Assembly (NCBI RefSeq): GCF_004123905.1
Contig: NZ_MZXW01000057.1
Coordinates: forward strand, 1 to 64,000
Origin: Bradyrhizobium betae
GTDB lineage: Bacteria; Pseudomonadota; Alphaproteobacteria; Rhizobiales; Xanthobacteraceae
DNA length: 64,000 bases
Direction of reading: 5' to 3'
Part shown: positions 1 through 8,849 of the stretch, one piece after another
Position numbering within the stretch: position 1 is the stretch's first letter
Layout: the number at the start of each line of letters is the position of its first letter
Notes under the pieces: generated by a model
Told to the model about the DNA's origin: nothing
Seen by the model: only the letters and a program-made list of their open reading frames with translations
Database searches by the model: none
Position numbers and translations under genes: made by a program

Positions 1-237
1 ACGAAAAGCGGAAACTCTCGGAGTTCGTCGCGCCAAGCCTTAGTGCTTGTCCGGCGAGGACTGGGCAACAAACCTCAAGACCTTCAGTGCTTCAAGACCG
101 AATGCGCCTGATTGGGCTACCAGGTACCCGCATGGACAAACCTAAGTATGATTTCAGAATCCAGATTGGCGGCTCATTTTTTTTAAGGCGATGCTGAGAG
201 AGCGTCTTGCTCCCGCGCCTGTAAGGCTGTCTTGTCG

Positions 238-612
238 ATGCTTTCGATGATTTCGGTTATTGACGACGATGCAGCCGTCCGTGCAGCAATCGACAATCTG
301 CTCAGCTCAGAAGGATATCTGGTCCGCACATTTGCGTCCGCCGAAGAGTTCCTGCAGTCACCCCAGTTGCACGACTGCGCATGTGTCGTTGCGGATGTGC
401 AGATGACCGGCATGAGCGGGGTTGACCTCCTCAACCATATGCGCGCGCAAGGGCACAGTACGCCGTTCGTTTTCATTACAGGCGTCCCCGAAGACAGCGT
501 GCGGGACGGGGCGCGGAAGGCCGGAGCCGTTGGCTTCCTGGCCAAGCCCTTTGCGGCACCCGAATTGATCAAATATGTCGAGGCTGCCATCACGCGCGGG
601 AGTGCCAGCTAA
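238..612 (+). CDS. FixJ-type receiver-only response regulator
   Basis: A single CheY-like receiver domain of about 124 residues with no output domain. It begins ISVIDDD (acidic pocket). The phospho-acceptor Asp is about residue 53 (VADVQMTGMSG), the switch Thr is about 81 (FITG), and the conserved Lys is about 103 (AKPF). The sequence type matches the stand-alone receivers related to FixJ/NodW that are abundant in rhizobia and are phosphorylated by cytosolic hybrid or PAS kinases. The start is uncertain: TTG at 232 and ATGs at 238 and 247 are in frame, and 238 gives the usual short leader before the first beta strand. The next gene is a membrane sensor kinase, but that kinase is of the class normally paired with OmpR-type regulators, so they need not be partners. 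Confidence 0.85.
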   Translation: MLSMISVIDDDAAVRAAIDNLLSSEGYLVRTFASAEEFLQSPQLHDCACVVADVQMTGMSGVDLLNHMRAQGHSTPFVFITGVPEDSVRDGARKAGAVGFLAKPFAAPELIKYVEAAITRGSAS

Positions 613-958
613 GAACGCAAGAGCCGGTTCATGATCTAAGGCCGCCTGCGCCAACTCGTCACGTTCTTCAGCATGCACGAGGCGTTTCGCACGCATAAAC
701 CAAAGGTATGGGGCCTCTCAAACCAAGACGACAGTCGGAACAACATCCGTAGGATCGAGCCGCTCGCGCTGTTCGGGTTAGGCTGGCGCGCGTAACTGGA
801 ATCAAGGATGCGCCGGACGGTGCGGGCAGACGAGCGAAATGCGCAGGATGCATCCATGTCAACGGGGTCGTGCGAGCTCGTTTCACGGCTTCGCAGCGAC
901 CCCTCAGGCCGAGCAGAACTGTGGAGCATTTCTGCGATCTTTCGGGCGAGACAACGTG

Positions 959-2329
959 ATGCACTTGCCTGAATTCATCCGATCCAGCAGGATGCGGTGG
1001 ACCGTAGTGGTGACCTGCATCTTTGCGACATTTACCGTTGCTCTGCTCGGGTTCGTCTACTTGAGGACGAAGCATGACCTTACGCTGCGATCCGACCGCG
1101 CGATCGCTGCGGAGATCGAAAATCTTGTTGCCTTGCGGTCCGGTGAGAGGCTCGACGCGATCAACGACGGCCTGCAGTACGATCCAGGGCGCCATCGGAT
1201 GGTGGGACTGTTTGGTGCGCACGGCGACAGGATCGCAGGCGATATGGAAAGGGAACCAGCCGATCTCCGGATCGATGGCACGGCACAAAATGCGGTGGCC
1301 GATAGAATAGACGGACTTGGTCGGGAGCAACAGGCCGTACGGCTGATCGCGCGAACGTTGCCGGATGGCAATGTGTTGCTGGTCGGACGCGATGTGGATG
1401 AAATCGAGGAGATTGCACGGGTCGTTGGGGGTACGCTCGCGCTGGCGCTATTTCCCGCGGTGTTCCTTTGCATTGCAGTCGGCACGGCGCTGAGCGCGCG
1501 CGCCCGAAAGCGTATCGTAGAGGTCAACGAGCGAGTGCAGCGCATCGTCGCGGGTAATTTGCGTGAACGGCTCCCGCTTGGGAGCAGCGACGATCCCCTC
1601 TCGCAACTAGCGACGATAGTCAATGGCATGCTCGACGAGATGGAGACTCTCATCGAGTCCCTCGCAGGCGTCGGTCGGGACATCGCGCACGACTTGCGTA
1701 CGCCTCTTACCCGTGCGCGTTTGATGCTCGATCGCGGTCGCCGCAACGCCACGACACTGGAGCAATTGCAGGCAGTTGCGGACAAGACGACGGAGGCGCT
1801 TGATCAATCGCTATCCATCATCACGGCCATCCTGCGTCTTGCCGAAATAGAAGTAAGTCAGAGATCAGCTGGCTTCGGCCACGTCGCACTTGCGGATATA
1901 GTAACAGAAGTCGGCGACATGTATGAGCCGATAGCGGAAGATAAGGGAATCAGCCTTGTCGTCCAGTCACCAAACAAACTTACCGTTCATGGTGACCGTG
2001 ATCTTTTGATTGAGGCGGTCGCCAATCTGGTCGACAACGCCGTTAAATTTACGCCGGCGGGCGGGCGGGTGGAGATCAATTTGGTACGCAGCCACGACGA
2101 GACCATCGTCCGCGTCAAGGATACCGGCTCGGGCATAAGCGAACAGGAGCGCGACGCTGTCTTGAGGCGCTTCTATCGGTCGGACAAGATGAGGCACACG
2201 CCGGGCCTGGGCCTCGGCCTGAACCTGGTTGCGGCAATCGTGAAGCTGCACGGATTCCGATTGACCATCCATCCAGGGGCTGGTTGCATCGTCGAGATCG
2301 CTTGCCCTTATGCTCCGGAGCGAACGTGA
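959..2329 (+). CDS. Membrane sensor histidine kinase (HAMP-HisKA-HATPase)
   Basis: Two-component sensor kinase of about 456 residues. A first membrane segment lies near residues 15-35 (VVVTCIFATFTVALLGFVYL), followed by a short periplasmic region, a second membrane segment near 150-170, a HAMP linker, and a HisKA domain with the H-box GRDIAHDLRTPL (His about 244). The HATPase_c domain shows the N-box NLVDNAVKF, G1 DTGSGI, F-box RRFYRSD and G2 GLGLGLNLV, so all catalytic motifs are intact. An upstream in-frame start at 839 would add about 40 residues of non-membrane sequence. The ATG at 959 (MHLPEFIRSS) places the first membrane helix as is usual for the family. No OmpR-type regulator gene is adjacent, so the kinase appears orphaned. 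The 3' end overlaps the tail of a decayed HbpS-like gene on the other strand. Confidence 0.88.
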   Translation: MHLPEFIRSSRMRWTVVVTCIFATFTVALLGFVYLRTKHDLTLRSDRAIAAEIENLVALRSGERLDAINDGLQYDPGRHRMVGLFGAHGDRIAGDMEREPADLRIDGTAQNAVADRIDGLGREQQAVRLIARTLPDGNVLLVGRDVDEIEEIARVVGGTLALALFPAVFLCIAVGTALSARARKRIVEVNERVQRIVAGNLRERLPLGSSDDPLSQLATIVNGMLDEMETLIESLAGVGRDIAHDLRTPLTRARLMLDRGRRNATTLEQLQAVADKTTEALDQSLSIITAILRLAEIEVSQRSAGFGHVALADIVTEVGDMYEPIAEDKGISLVVQSPNKLTVHGDRDLLIEAVANLVDNAVKFTPAGGRVEINLVRSHDETIVRVKDTGSGISEQERDAVLRRFYRSDKMRHTPGLGLGLNLVAAIVKLHGFRLTIHPGAGCIVEIACPYAPERT

Positions 2330-2680
2330 CATAGGATTCGGTGACGTGAGGTGCCTAGTGACGCCGTCGCGGTGTTCGCCATCTCGGTGTCGGCTTCCTT
2401 GCTCATGCCGGCAACACGGACTTCGCCCACGACTTGGCCGTTTATGCGTATCGGAACGCCGCCGTGCAGTAGCTGCGATGCCGGCGGTGACAAACGCAAT
2501 CGGGCACGATTGATGTTGTCCTCCATATTCTCCTTCAGCCGCTGCAGCCGCGCAGCGGTTCGAGCCTTGTCGTTGGCGAGTCTGCGCTTGCCGTACGGAC
2601 GCCATCCATACGCCGGAAAGCAAGTAGATCGCCGGCTGGATCATCCGCTGCGATCGCCGAGGGCGCATTCCGTTGCTCTG
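2308..2680 (-). pseudogene. GlcG/HbpS-type heme-binding family protein, decayed
   Basis: The open stretch 2308-2526 on the minus strand reads GGVPIRINGQVVGEVRVAG followed by a SKEADTEMANTATASL-type tail, the characteristic C-terminal half of the GlcG/HbpS (DUF336) family of about 140 residues. Upstream, about 2580-2650, another frame reads DLLAFRRMDGVRTAS, a typical N-terminal strand of the same family, and a third frame reads RRLANDKARTAARLQR. The parts are therefore present in order but separated by at least one frameshift. In Streptomyces HbpS is the accessory redox/heme sensor of the SenS kinase. A kinase next door here is suggestive but may be coincidence. Confidence 0.6.
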
Positions 2681-2903
2681 CGCTCTCCCTGGCCGCTTGC
2701 AGGACGGTCTGGGCTCCCTGCTCACGAACGCGGCTACGAGTGGCACCCCTGGGCGGCGACGCGCCGAGTGCGGACGATAATGCGCGGTACTGACTGTCGA
2801 ATCCAGTTCAGCAGTTTCGTCGGCATGAACAGGATCCGCTTGCACATTTCGCCTACGCGCCGGTTTACTGCGGTGCAGGACCTGTCAGAGGTCGGCCATC
2901 GCT

Positions 2904-3173
2904 TTGGTTAACGCCGACTGTGCGCCGGACGCGCTCGCTTATACGCCGATCACTTGCGCCAAGCCAAAACGGGCGATCGCCGTCATCCCCAACAACCCGT
3001 CACGGGCGCTCAAATATCCGCTCGACATACATCTCTATGCCCAGCGCCCTCTCGTCGAATGCTGCTTCTCGAAGCTGAAGCAATTCAGCCGCGTAGAAAT
3101 CCGATTCGAAAAGACCGCCCGAAATTACCTTGCTGTCGTCACTCTCGCAGGAATCGTCTTATGGATGCGATAA
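2904..3173 (+). pseudogene. IS5-family transposase, C-terminal fragment
   Basis: The reading frame contains IPNNPSRALKYPLD, then YAQRPLVECCFSKLKQFSR and FEKTARNYLAVVTLAGIVLW. This is the C-terminal end of the DDE transposase of IS5-group elements (E of the catalytic triad in the LVECCFSKLK segment). The N-terminal two thirds are absent and no terminal inverted repeats were recognised, so it is a dead remnant. It lies between the decayed HbpS-like gene and fdhA and marks an old insertion. Confidence 0.75.
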
Positions 3174-3456
3174 GTGTCCGCAACGCTTAGCTCGGAGAGA
3201 CATTGACGGTGTGGTGGTGGATGCCCGAAAGTACTTGACTCCAACCCGGTCGATCGTGGAAGCGGATGGCCGCACCCGACCCGCGCTGGGCCGCCGTGAC
3301 GCCAGTGCAATGAGGCCCGATGGGGCTAATGTCTCGAGTTCTGAGTAAATTGCTTCGTTGCCGGTCGGCAACACACCGTGGACGTTTGCTCGGTCCACGA
3401 TGCTGTCGCGGGAATCGGAAGACGCTGACGCAGCGATGCGCCCAGTCCGACTTTGT

Positions 3457-4665
3457 TCAGGCTGCTCCGGAGAGTTGCCGGTGTGGATCAATAACGAATT
3501 TGCTTGCGACGCCGGCGTCGAATGATTCGTAACCTGCGGGCGCCTGCTCAAGATCGATCACTTTGACATTTACGATTTTGGCGATGGGCAGTCTGTCCCA
3601 AAGTATCGCCTGCATGAGCTGCCGATTGTATTTGAGCACCGGCGTCTGGCCGGTATGGAGCGCATGCGATTTTGCCCAGCCAAGACCGAGGCGAAGACTG
3701 AGGTTGCCGTGTTTGGCAGCCTGCTCCTTCGCGCCAGGATCGTCGGTCACATACAGGCCGGGAATGCCGATCGCGCCGGCCGCCCGGGTAATTTCCATCA
3801 GACTATTGAGCACGACGGCAGGCGCTTCGGTCACCTTGCCGTCTGTTCCTTGCGCTTTCGCTTCAAAGCCGACGCAGTCGATCGCGGAGTCGACTTCTGG
3901 TACGCCGAGGACCTCAGCAACGAGTTCGCCGAGGCAATCGTGCCTGGTGAGATCGATGGGCTCGAAACCGACCTTCTTGGCGTGAGCGAGCCGCTCCTTG
4001 TTCATGTCTCCGATCAGCACGGCTGCCGCGCCAAGGATACGTGCGGCCGCGGCCGCCGCAAGCCCGACCGGCCCTGCCCCGGCGACGTAGACTGTCGATC
4101 CGACTCCGACCTTGGCGGTAACGGCGCCGTGGAACCCCGTCGGCAGAATATCGGAGAGGCAGGTCAGATCGCGGATCTTGTCCATCGCCTGAGCTTTGTC
4201 CGGAAATTTCAGCAGATTGAAGTCGGCATAGGGCACCATGACGTAGTCGGCCTGCCCGCCGATCCATCCGCCCATATCGACATATCCGTAGGCCCCCCCG
4301 GCGCGGTCGGAGTTGACGTGAAGGCAGACTCCGGTGTCGCCCTCTCGACAGGTTCGGCAGCGTCCGCATGCAACGTTGAAAGGAACCGATACCAGGTCGC
4401 CGATCTTGAGATATTCGACGTCGCGGCCCTTCTCGATTACTTCACCGGTGATCTCGTGCCCGAGCACCATGCCGGCCGGCGCTGTCGTGCGGCCGCGCAC
4501 CATGTGTTGATCGGAGCCGCAGATGTTCGTCGTTACGACCTTGAGAATGACGCCGTGATCGATCGTCTTTCCTGCCGGATTGCGGAAGGTCGGAAAGTCG
4601 ATGTTCTGGACTTCGACGCGGCCGGGCTTGAGGTAAACGACGCCGCGATTGGAGTTGGAAGGCAT
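3457..4665 (-). CDS. fdhA: Glutathione-independent formaldehyde dehydrogenase
   Basis: Zinc-dependent medium-chain dehydrogenase of about 402 residues that oxidises formaldehyde with tightly bound NAD (Pseudomonas putida FdhA / formaldehyde dismutase group). The sequence shows the catalytic zinc ligands in TTNICGSDQH and LGHE, the structural zinc loop CGRCRTCREGDTGVC, a long insertion typical of this group (GGAYGYVDMGGWIGGQADY), and the Rossmann motif GAGPVGLAAAAAARILGA. The ATG at 4665 is preferred because AAGGAG lies seven bases upstream; a TTG two codons earlier is less well placed. The gene stands alone between an IS remnant and a truncated AraC-type regulator. A role in formaldehyde detoxification or C1 metabolism is expected. 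Confidence 0.92.
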   Translation of the reverse strand: MPSNSNRGVVYLKPGRVEVQNIDFPTFRNPAGKTIDHGVILKVVTTNICGSDQHMVRGRTTAPAGMVLGHEITGEVIEKGRDVEYLKIGDLVSVPFNVACGRCRTCREGDTGVCLHVNSDRAGGAYGYVDMGGWIGGQADYVMVPYADFNLLKFPDKAQAMDKIRDLTCLSDILPTGFHGAVTAKVGVGSTVYVAGAGPVGLAAAAAARILGAAAVLIGDMNKERLAHAKKVGFEPIDLTRHDCLGELVAEVLGVPEVDSAIDCVGFEAKAQGTDGKVTEAPAVVLNSLMEITRAAGAIGIPGLYVTDDPGAKEQAAKHGNLSLRLGLGWAKSHALHTGQTPVLKYNRQLMQAILWDRLPIAKIVNVKVIDLEQAPAGYESFDAGVASKFVIDPHRQLSGAA

Positions 4666-5102
4666 CTGCAATCTCCTTAGGTCTCACGCTGTGCGTCATG
4701 TCGACGCGATAGGTTTTCTGCTGGACGCAGGCGCTTCGGCGCGCGCAGCTGGTCCCAGTCATCCTCGAGGTATGGACGATCTTGAAGAGTACTTTGGCCG
4801 TCTTGCTGCAATTACCCCAATCTTGCGCTAATTCTATTTTGCATAGCGTCTTTTTGTTGCGTCAATTCTCCATCGCAACTTGCCAATGTCTCGATGCCTT
4901 GATCTTGTGGCAAATTCGCGCGCGGGGGCTTTGCCCCGGCTTCGTTCCACAATTGCGGGCTAAACACGTGAACCTCAATCGATCGTGACGGTCGAGTCTC
5001 AACTCCGCGTGAGCGGAGCCGACTTCACATCTTGTTCGTCGTCGCGACCGCCCCACTAATACGTCTGGGGTTGGACGGTATCAAAGCAATTCAGATCGAA
5101 TA
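4666..5102. other. Intergenic region upstream of fdhA and of the AraC-type gene
   Basis: About 440 bases between divergent genes. It must hold the fdhA promoter on the minus strand. I see no convincing ORF, repeat or hairpin. Confidence 0.5.
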
Positions 5103-5864
5103 ATGGCCAGCTCCACCGAATCGACCTTGAATCAACCCGCTGCACTTCCAGCTCCCCCAGGCTCGATCGCCGAGCACCAGCCGGGATGGCCGCAAACAAA
5201 TTTTGAAACTCGTTCGCTCGTCAATATTTCCCCGCCTGAGATCGCCAAGCGCCGTTCCTCGAACTGGTGGGGGTTTCGCGGAGAGACGGTCCAGATCACC
5301 CGGCACACGCAATTTGAATACGGATTCGGAAATCCATGGCATCTGCTCATTGCGACAGACGTCGCCGAGCGCTTCGATGGCGAGTCCTTTGTTGAAGGCC
5401 TGCCGCGGTCGACCTTGCGCGATTCCACGCACAAGCTCACTTTTGTTCCCGCCGGGCGCGACTTCCGCGGATGGCAGAAACCGCGCGTATTGACGCACAC
5501 AACCTGCTTTTACATTGATCCGCGCGGGCTTCTCGCCGATCCCGAGCTGCGGTTTGAGGAGATCGAATTCAAGCCCCGCCTGCTGTTTTACGATCGCGAT
5601 GTATGGCAAACCGCGCTCAAACTCAAGCCCGCAATCGAGAACGCGGACACGGTGCATCGGCAATACGCCGAAGCACTCGGCATCATGCTGACGCATGAGC
5701 TCGTTCGCATCAACGCTGACACGGAGCTCCACGAGCCGGTCGGTCGGGGCGGCCTTGCGTCCTGGCAACAGAAGCGGGTGGCCGCCTATATGGAGGCGCA
5801 TGTCGCGGACGATATTCCGCTTATGATGGGCGGCGTCGGGGCGCCTCCAGCGCTCATGCATTGA
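5103..5864 (+). pseudogene. AraC-type regulator lacking its HTH domain
   Basis: The protein (253 residues) matches the N-terminal sensing half of AraC/XylS regulators of the cupin-like AraC_binding_2 type. Near residue 220 it enters the normal linker and first helix of the HTH domain (GGLASWQQKRVAAYMEAHVADDIPL). The next part, which should continue with the first recognition helix and the second HTH, is replaced by an unrelated tail (MMGGVGAPPALMH) and a stop. About 80-90 residues are missing. The break lies about 80 bases before the palindromic site at 5934. The truncated protein cannot bind DNA in the usual way. It could act as a dominant partner of a homologue, but decay is the simpler explanation. 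Confidence 0.7.
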
Positions 5865-5933
5865 CGATAGCGACCGGCTGCTTTGCGCCAGAAGGGGCCG
5901 TTCACAAGCGTGACTCCCTGCCCGCCGGGCGAA

Positions 5934-5963
5934 CTGATAAGCTTTTGTTAGAAAGCTTATCAG
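5934..5963. repeat. Perfect palindrome with 6-nt centre (site A)
   Basis: CTGATAAGCTTT and AAAGCTTATCAG form perfect 12-bp inverted arms around TTGTTA. The arm TGATAAGCTTT recurs exactly at 33860 and 45941, and CTTATCAGT recurs in the right arms there. Inverted arms of 11-13 bp around a variable 6-bp centre resemble tyrosine-recombinase crossover sites. The nearest recombinase relic starts about 200 bases to the right. On sequence alone it could also be a simple hairpin. Confidence 0.6.
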
Positions 5964-6136
5964 TCCCGAAAATGAACTGCCGTTCTCGGGCGGCGGTCGT
6001 GATCAAACCAGTTTCCGCCAATAGTCTCCGCAAAACGGGAGTATTCGCGGACAAGGCCGGAAACTTTCGGCCATTCACCTCAAGTTCGACGAATCGGAAG
6101 TCCGGAGATGAAAGCGAATGCGAGAAAAGCTGGGAT

Positions 6137-7233
6137 TTACGACACGTTTTCGCGTCTGTCAGGGAGCCAGGCGGAACGCACGATTGGGTGGCTGGGGCGG
6201 CAGGTATCGAATCGCCAAATTGCTGACCGTGGGCCAGCGATCCACTTGTCGAAGACGATCCCGTTGACGCGGATGATATCTACGCCGTGCTTGGTCCCGA
6301 AATCGCTGCCGCGGATCCAGGGCACGAGGCCGACCCGGCGCGTCGACAGCAGGCACCGCGGTCCAAGCATGGCGTCGTCGAGATAACCTGAATCCACCCC
6401 GAGCCGGAACACGCGGTTCAGAGTTTCATAGTCGATGCTCTCTCGCTTCACCGAAGGCTTGGCGTAGTCGGGCCATCGCACGCGAAAGCCCTGGAATGGG
6501 TCACGCGACCGATGCAGCCACGTTGCGGGGTGGATTATTGCGCGAACGATCTGCACGTAACCGTCCTGCATCGTCTTCAGCGCAATCGATTCGTAGCAAT
6601 GCTCCGCCTTGTTCTTGGCGATCGCAGCCTTAATGCCCATCGCCAGCAATTCTTCCGTCTGATCTCCCTTTTGGGAGAATTGCAGCAGCAGATATTGCAG
6701 TTCATTGACATAGTTCTGCAGGTCGATCGGCATGTACTGATCGAGCGGCCGATCTCCGACCAAGGTTTTGAACACGCTGGTGCGCCAGCGAGCGGTGCTG
6801 ATCGCGCCCGCGGAAGCGCCGCCATTTTCGCGGATCGCGAGGTATTCGTCCTCGATCTGGCTGAACAGCGGCGAGGGCCCGGCATTGGCCTCACGCTGTT
6901 CGGGAAGCGCAGCCGGTGGATCGCGGCGGACCAGCACGACGGGACGATCCACCCTGTCCGAAGCGGGCTGTGGTGGATCGCGGTGGCCTGCTGCAGCAAA
7001 GCAAGCTGCCGATCGGCGACCTCGGCGAGCTTCCCGATGGCATCCGTCAGAGGTGCGGCGAGCGGCGGAAGCCCCTCGCCGGCGCGCCAGCGATCCCAGA
7101 TGTCGTTGCGCAGCAGGTCGGCACGTCCCGTCACGGTCGGGTGGCCCGCATCGCCTTTGTTGACTGTGTTTCGGCGCGGGGTCTTGACGCTTATCGGCGT
7201 GGGGGTCCAATGGATCAGGTTAAATGCAATCAA
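6137..7233 (-). pseudogene. Tyrosine recombinase / phage integrase, frameshifted and truncated
   Basis: Two overlapping minus-strand frames are both needed. The N-terminal part (7233 to about 6950) reads ADLLRNDIWDRWRAGEGLPP and GKLAEVADRQLALLQQATA. The rest (about 6920 to 6240) reads FSQIEDEYLAIRENGGASAG, a SAM-like core-binding region, then FRLGVDSGYLDDAMLGP and RVGLVPWIRGSDFGTKHGVD, the start of the catalytic domain of a large integrase family that I associate with Bradyrhizobium. The frame switches near 6900-6960. The sequence leaves the family after VNGIVFDKW, before the catalytic His-x-x-Arg and Tyr. The enzyme is therefore dead. It lies next to palindromic site A, the position an integrase often holds relative to its attachment site. 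Confidence 0.75.
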
Positions 7234-7292
7234 TGACTTGAAGGGGTCCCCAAGACGCCGATGGGGGTCATTTTTCGATCAGCATTTACACT

Positions 7293-7442
7293 CTGAGCGC
7301 CGATCGCTGGCCGGACGATGTTCGCTTGTCTGATGTTGAGCCGCGCTTCGTCTGCGGCGGATGCGGCAACCGGGGTTCTGACGTCAGACCGGATTTCAGC
7401 AGCGGCAAGCCGCCGCAATTTGCGACGCCGAACGCTCGTTAG
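7293..7442 (+). pseudogene. 3' fragment of a CxxC small protein (partial duplicate)
   Basis: This frame reads LSADRWPDDVRLSDVEPRFV, then CGGCGNRG and SDVRPDF, almost the same as the C-terminal half of the intact gene at 7847-8098. No N-terminal half precedes it: the upstream sequence belongs to the integrase relic. It is a truncated paralogue left by duplication or recombination about 550 bases from the full copy. Confidence 0.75.
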
Positions 7443-7665
7443 AGGAACGAACGCGCAGAGGAACACTTGCAGCTTTTGCTAGCTGTCTCCCTTGAGCTGG
7501 CGGAGCGGCCCCGGCATCAACCCTCAGGCCCCCCAGCCGGGGTCGCCTCTAAGCCGCGCGGCCTTGCCTTACTCCGCGGGGCTTCCTTGGGAAAACAAAG
7601 TTGCGTCCAGAGTCTGCCCATGTAGTGGCGAGACGTCCTATAACATCACGACAAGATTCCGTCCG

Positions 7666-7809
7666 ATGTGCAAAGTGCGACCGCCCGACAAGGTTATAGA
7701 GCGCATTTGGAACCCAAAGCCACCCGGCTTCCTCCGGATCTTCGAATGCGAATGCGGCGAGTTGGTCTGGGAAGAACAGCTACATGAGGAGGTGGAGGCA
7801 GGGCCTTGA
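7666..7809 (+). CDS. Small CxCG-containing hypothetical protein
   Basis: A 47-residue product from the ATG at 7666, containing GFLRIFECECGELVWEE. This resembles one half of the zinc-ribbon micro-proteins common in Bradyrhizobium (a knuckle of the type FECxxCGE), but the first CxxC pair is not evident, so the fold may be incomplete. An in-frame upstream start at 7492 would add low-complexity sequence and is less likely. It ends about 40 bases before the next small cysteine-rich gene. No function can be given. Confidence 0.4.
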   Translation: MCKVRPPDKVIERIWNPKPPGFLRIFECECGELVWEEQLHEEVEAGP

Positions 7810-7846
7810 ACAACGCGCCCGCCCTACGCACGCCGATGGCCGGCAG

Positions 7847-8098
7847 ATGAAGATTACCTTTGGCGAGATGCGCGAGATGGGCCTGCGTGGCGTCCTGGTC
7901 GACTGCCATTGCGGTCACAACGTTGCTCTAAGCGCCGATCGCTGGCCAGACGATGTTCGCTTGTCTGATATCGAACCACGGTTCGTTTGCGAAGGGTGCG
8001 GATCTCGCGGCGCAGACGTTCGGCCGGACTTCGACTGGAAGGCCAAAGCGCCTTTCGGTGGCTTGGGTAAAGACGGCCCCGGCCGTGGGGGCTTTTGA
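7847..8098 (+). CDS. Conserved small protein with two cysteine pairs
   Basis: An 83-residue protein beginning KITFGEMREMGLRG. It has a first pair in VDCHCGHNVALSADRWPDD and a CxxC knuckle in FVCEGCGSRGADVRPDF. The arrangement suggests a small zinc-binding fold. I recognise the type as a conserved hypothetical of Bradyrhizobium, usually encoded singly. A partial second copy of its C-terminal half lies upstream at 7293-7442. The Gly/Pro tail after residue 70 may be extra. Function unknown. Confidence 0.7.
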   Translation: MKITFGEMREMGLRGVLVDCHCGHNVALSADRWPDDVRLSDIEPRFVCEGCGSRGADVRPDFDWKAKAPFGGLGKDGPGRGGF

Positions 8099-8235
8099 GG
8101 TGTGGGAGGCCGGGGCCGCTGGAGGTGCTGGACTGCGTCGGTCCAGCGACCCGAGCCTAGGAAAGTTCGGCGTTTCGCTCTGTTCGCTTTCACACCTTGG
8201 CAGTACAGTTCCCCTCGGGGAACGGAGTAGCTGCA

Positions 8236-8415
8236 ATGAAAGACATGCAGGTTCAGTTGGAAAAGCTCCGCACAGATGCCGCCGAGTGCGCCCTCATCGG
8301 TGATCTGGCGACCGACCCGAAGAAACGAGAGCTGTTTACGAGGCTGGCTGATCACCTGACGGTTCTCGCCTCAGAAGTCGAACGCGCAATCGCGGACAGC
8401 GTGAAGCACAATTGA
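8236..8415 (+). CDS. Small helical conserved hypothetical protein
   Basis: A 59-residue, charged, all-helical protein (MQVQLEKLRTDAAECALIGD, then KKRELFTRLADHLTVLASEV). It resembles conserved Bradyrhizobium hypotheticals that start with an EKLRxDAAEC segment. The start at the ATG at 8236 removes an unrelated leader. It has a predicted helix-turn-helix hairpin shape but no DNA-binding signature. Function unknown. Confidence 0.65.
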   Translation: MKDMQVQLEKLRTDAAECALIGDLATDPKKRELFTRLADHLTVLASEVERAIADSVKHN

Positions 8416-8473
8416 TGGAGATAGCCGGCGGCGGCCTTTCGAGGATCCGGTGAGAATTGGCGATTCCGGGTTT

Positions 8474-8650
8474 CTAAGGCTGTAGGGGTGGTTTTTGATT
8501 CGTATTTCCCTGCCACGGCTTCGAGTGCTCATGCTCAGCAATCCACTTGACCGCGTCGCCTTCCGAAATAAAGCCCTTGATTACTTCCGTTTCGCCATCG
8601 GGCCACAGAATATCGACCCCCCAGCCAAGTCCGGGATTTTTCCGAGCCAT
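8474..8650 (-). CDS. Small conserved hypothetical protein
   Basis: A 58-residue protein, MARKNPGLGWGVDILWPDG followed by ETEVIKGFISEGDAVKWIAE. The compact beta-beta-alpha pattern with the ending DAVKWIAEH resembles short proteins common in rhizobia. The ATG at 8650 is preferred over 8674 because the extra residues (MFEQRPIF) do not fit. It is convergent with the gene before it. Function unknown. Confidence 0.6.
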   Translation of the reverse strand: MARKNPGLGWGVDILWPDGETEVIKGFISEGDAVKWIAEHEHSKPWQGNTNQKPPLQP

Positions 8651-8849
8651 GAAAATTGGTCGCTGCTCGAACATCCGCCGAATATGCGCCTATGGTGCCC
8701 AGGTTCAAGCCAGCTATCCTGCCGCAATCAAACTCGCACACTGCCCCCCGCATCCGCCCGCCAAGCCGGGCCGGTTCGCTTCATGACGGCCTCTCATCCC
8801 CACGGTTTGATGACGCTCTCGGCGTCACGGAAGATGAGAGGAAAGTCTA

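Noticed and set aside
3655..4680. 341-codon plus-strand ORF
   Set aside because: Antisense to fdhA, which is intact; no protein-like motif.
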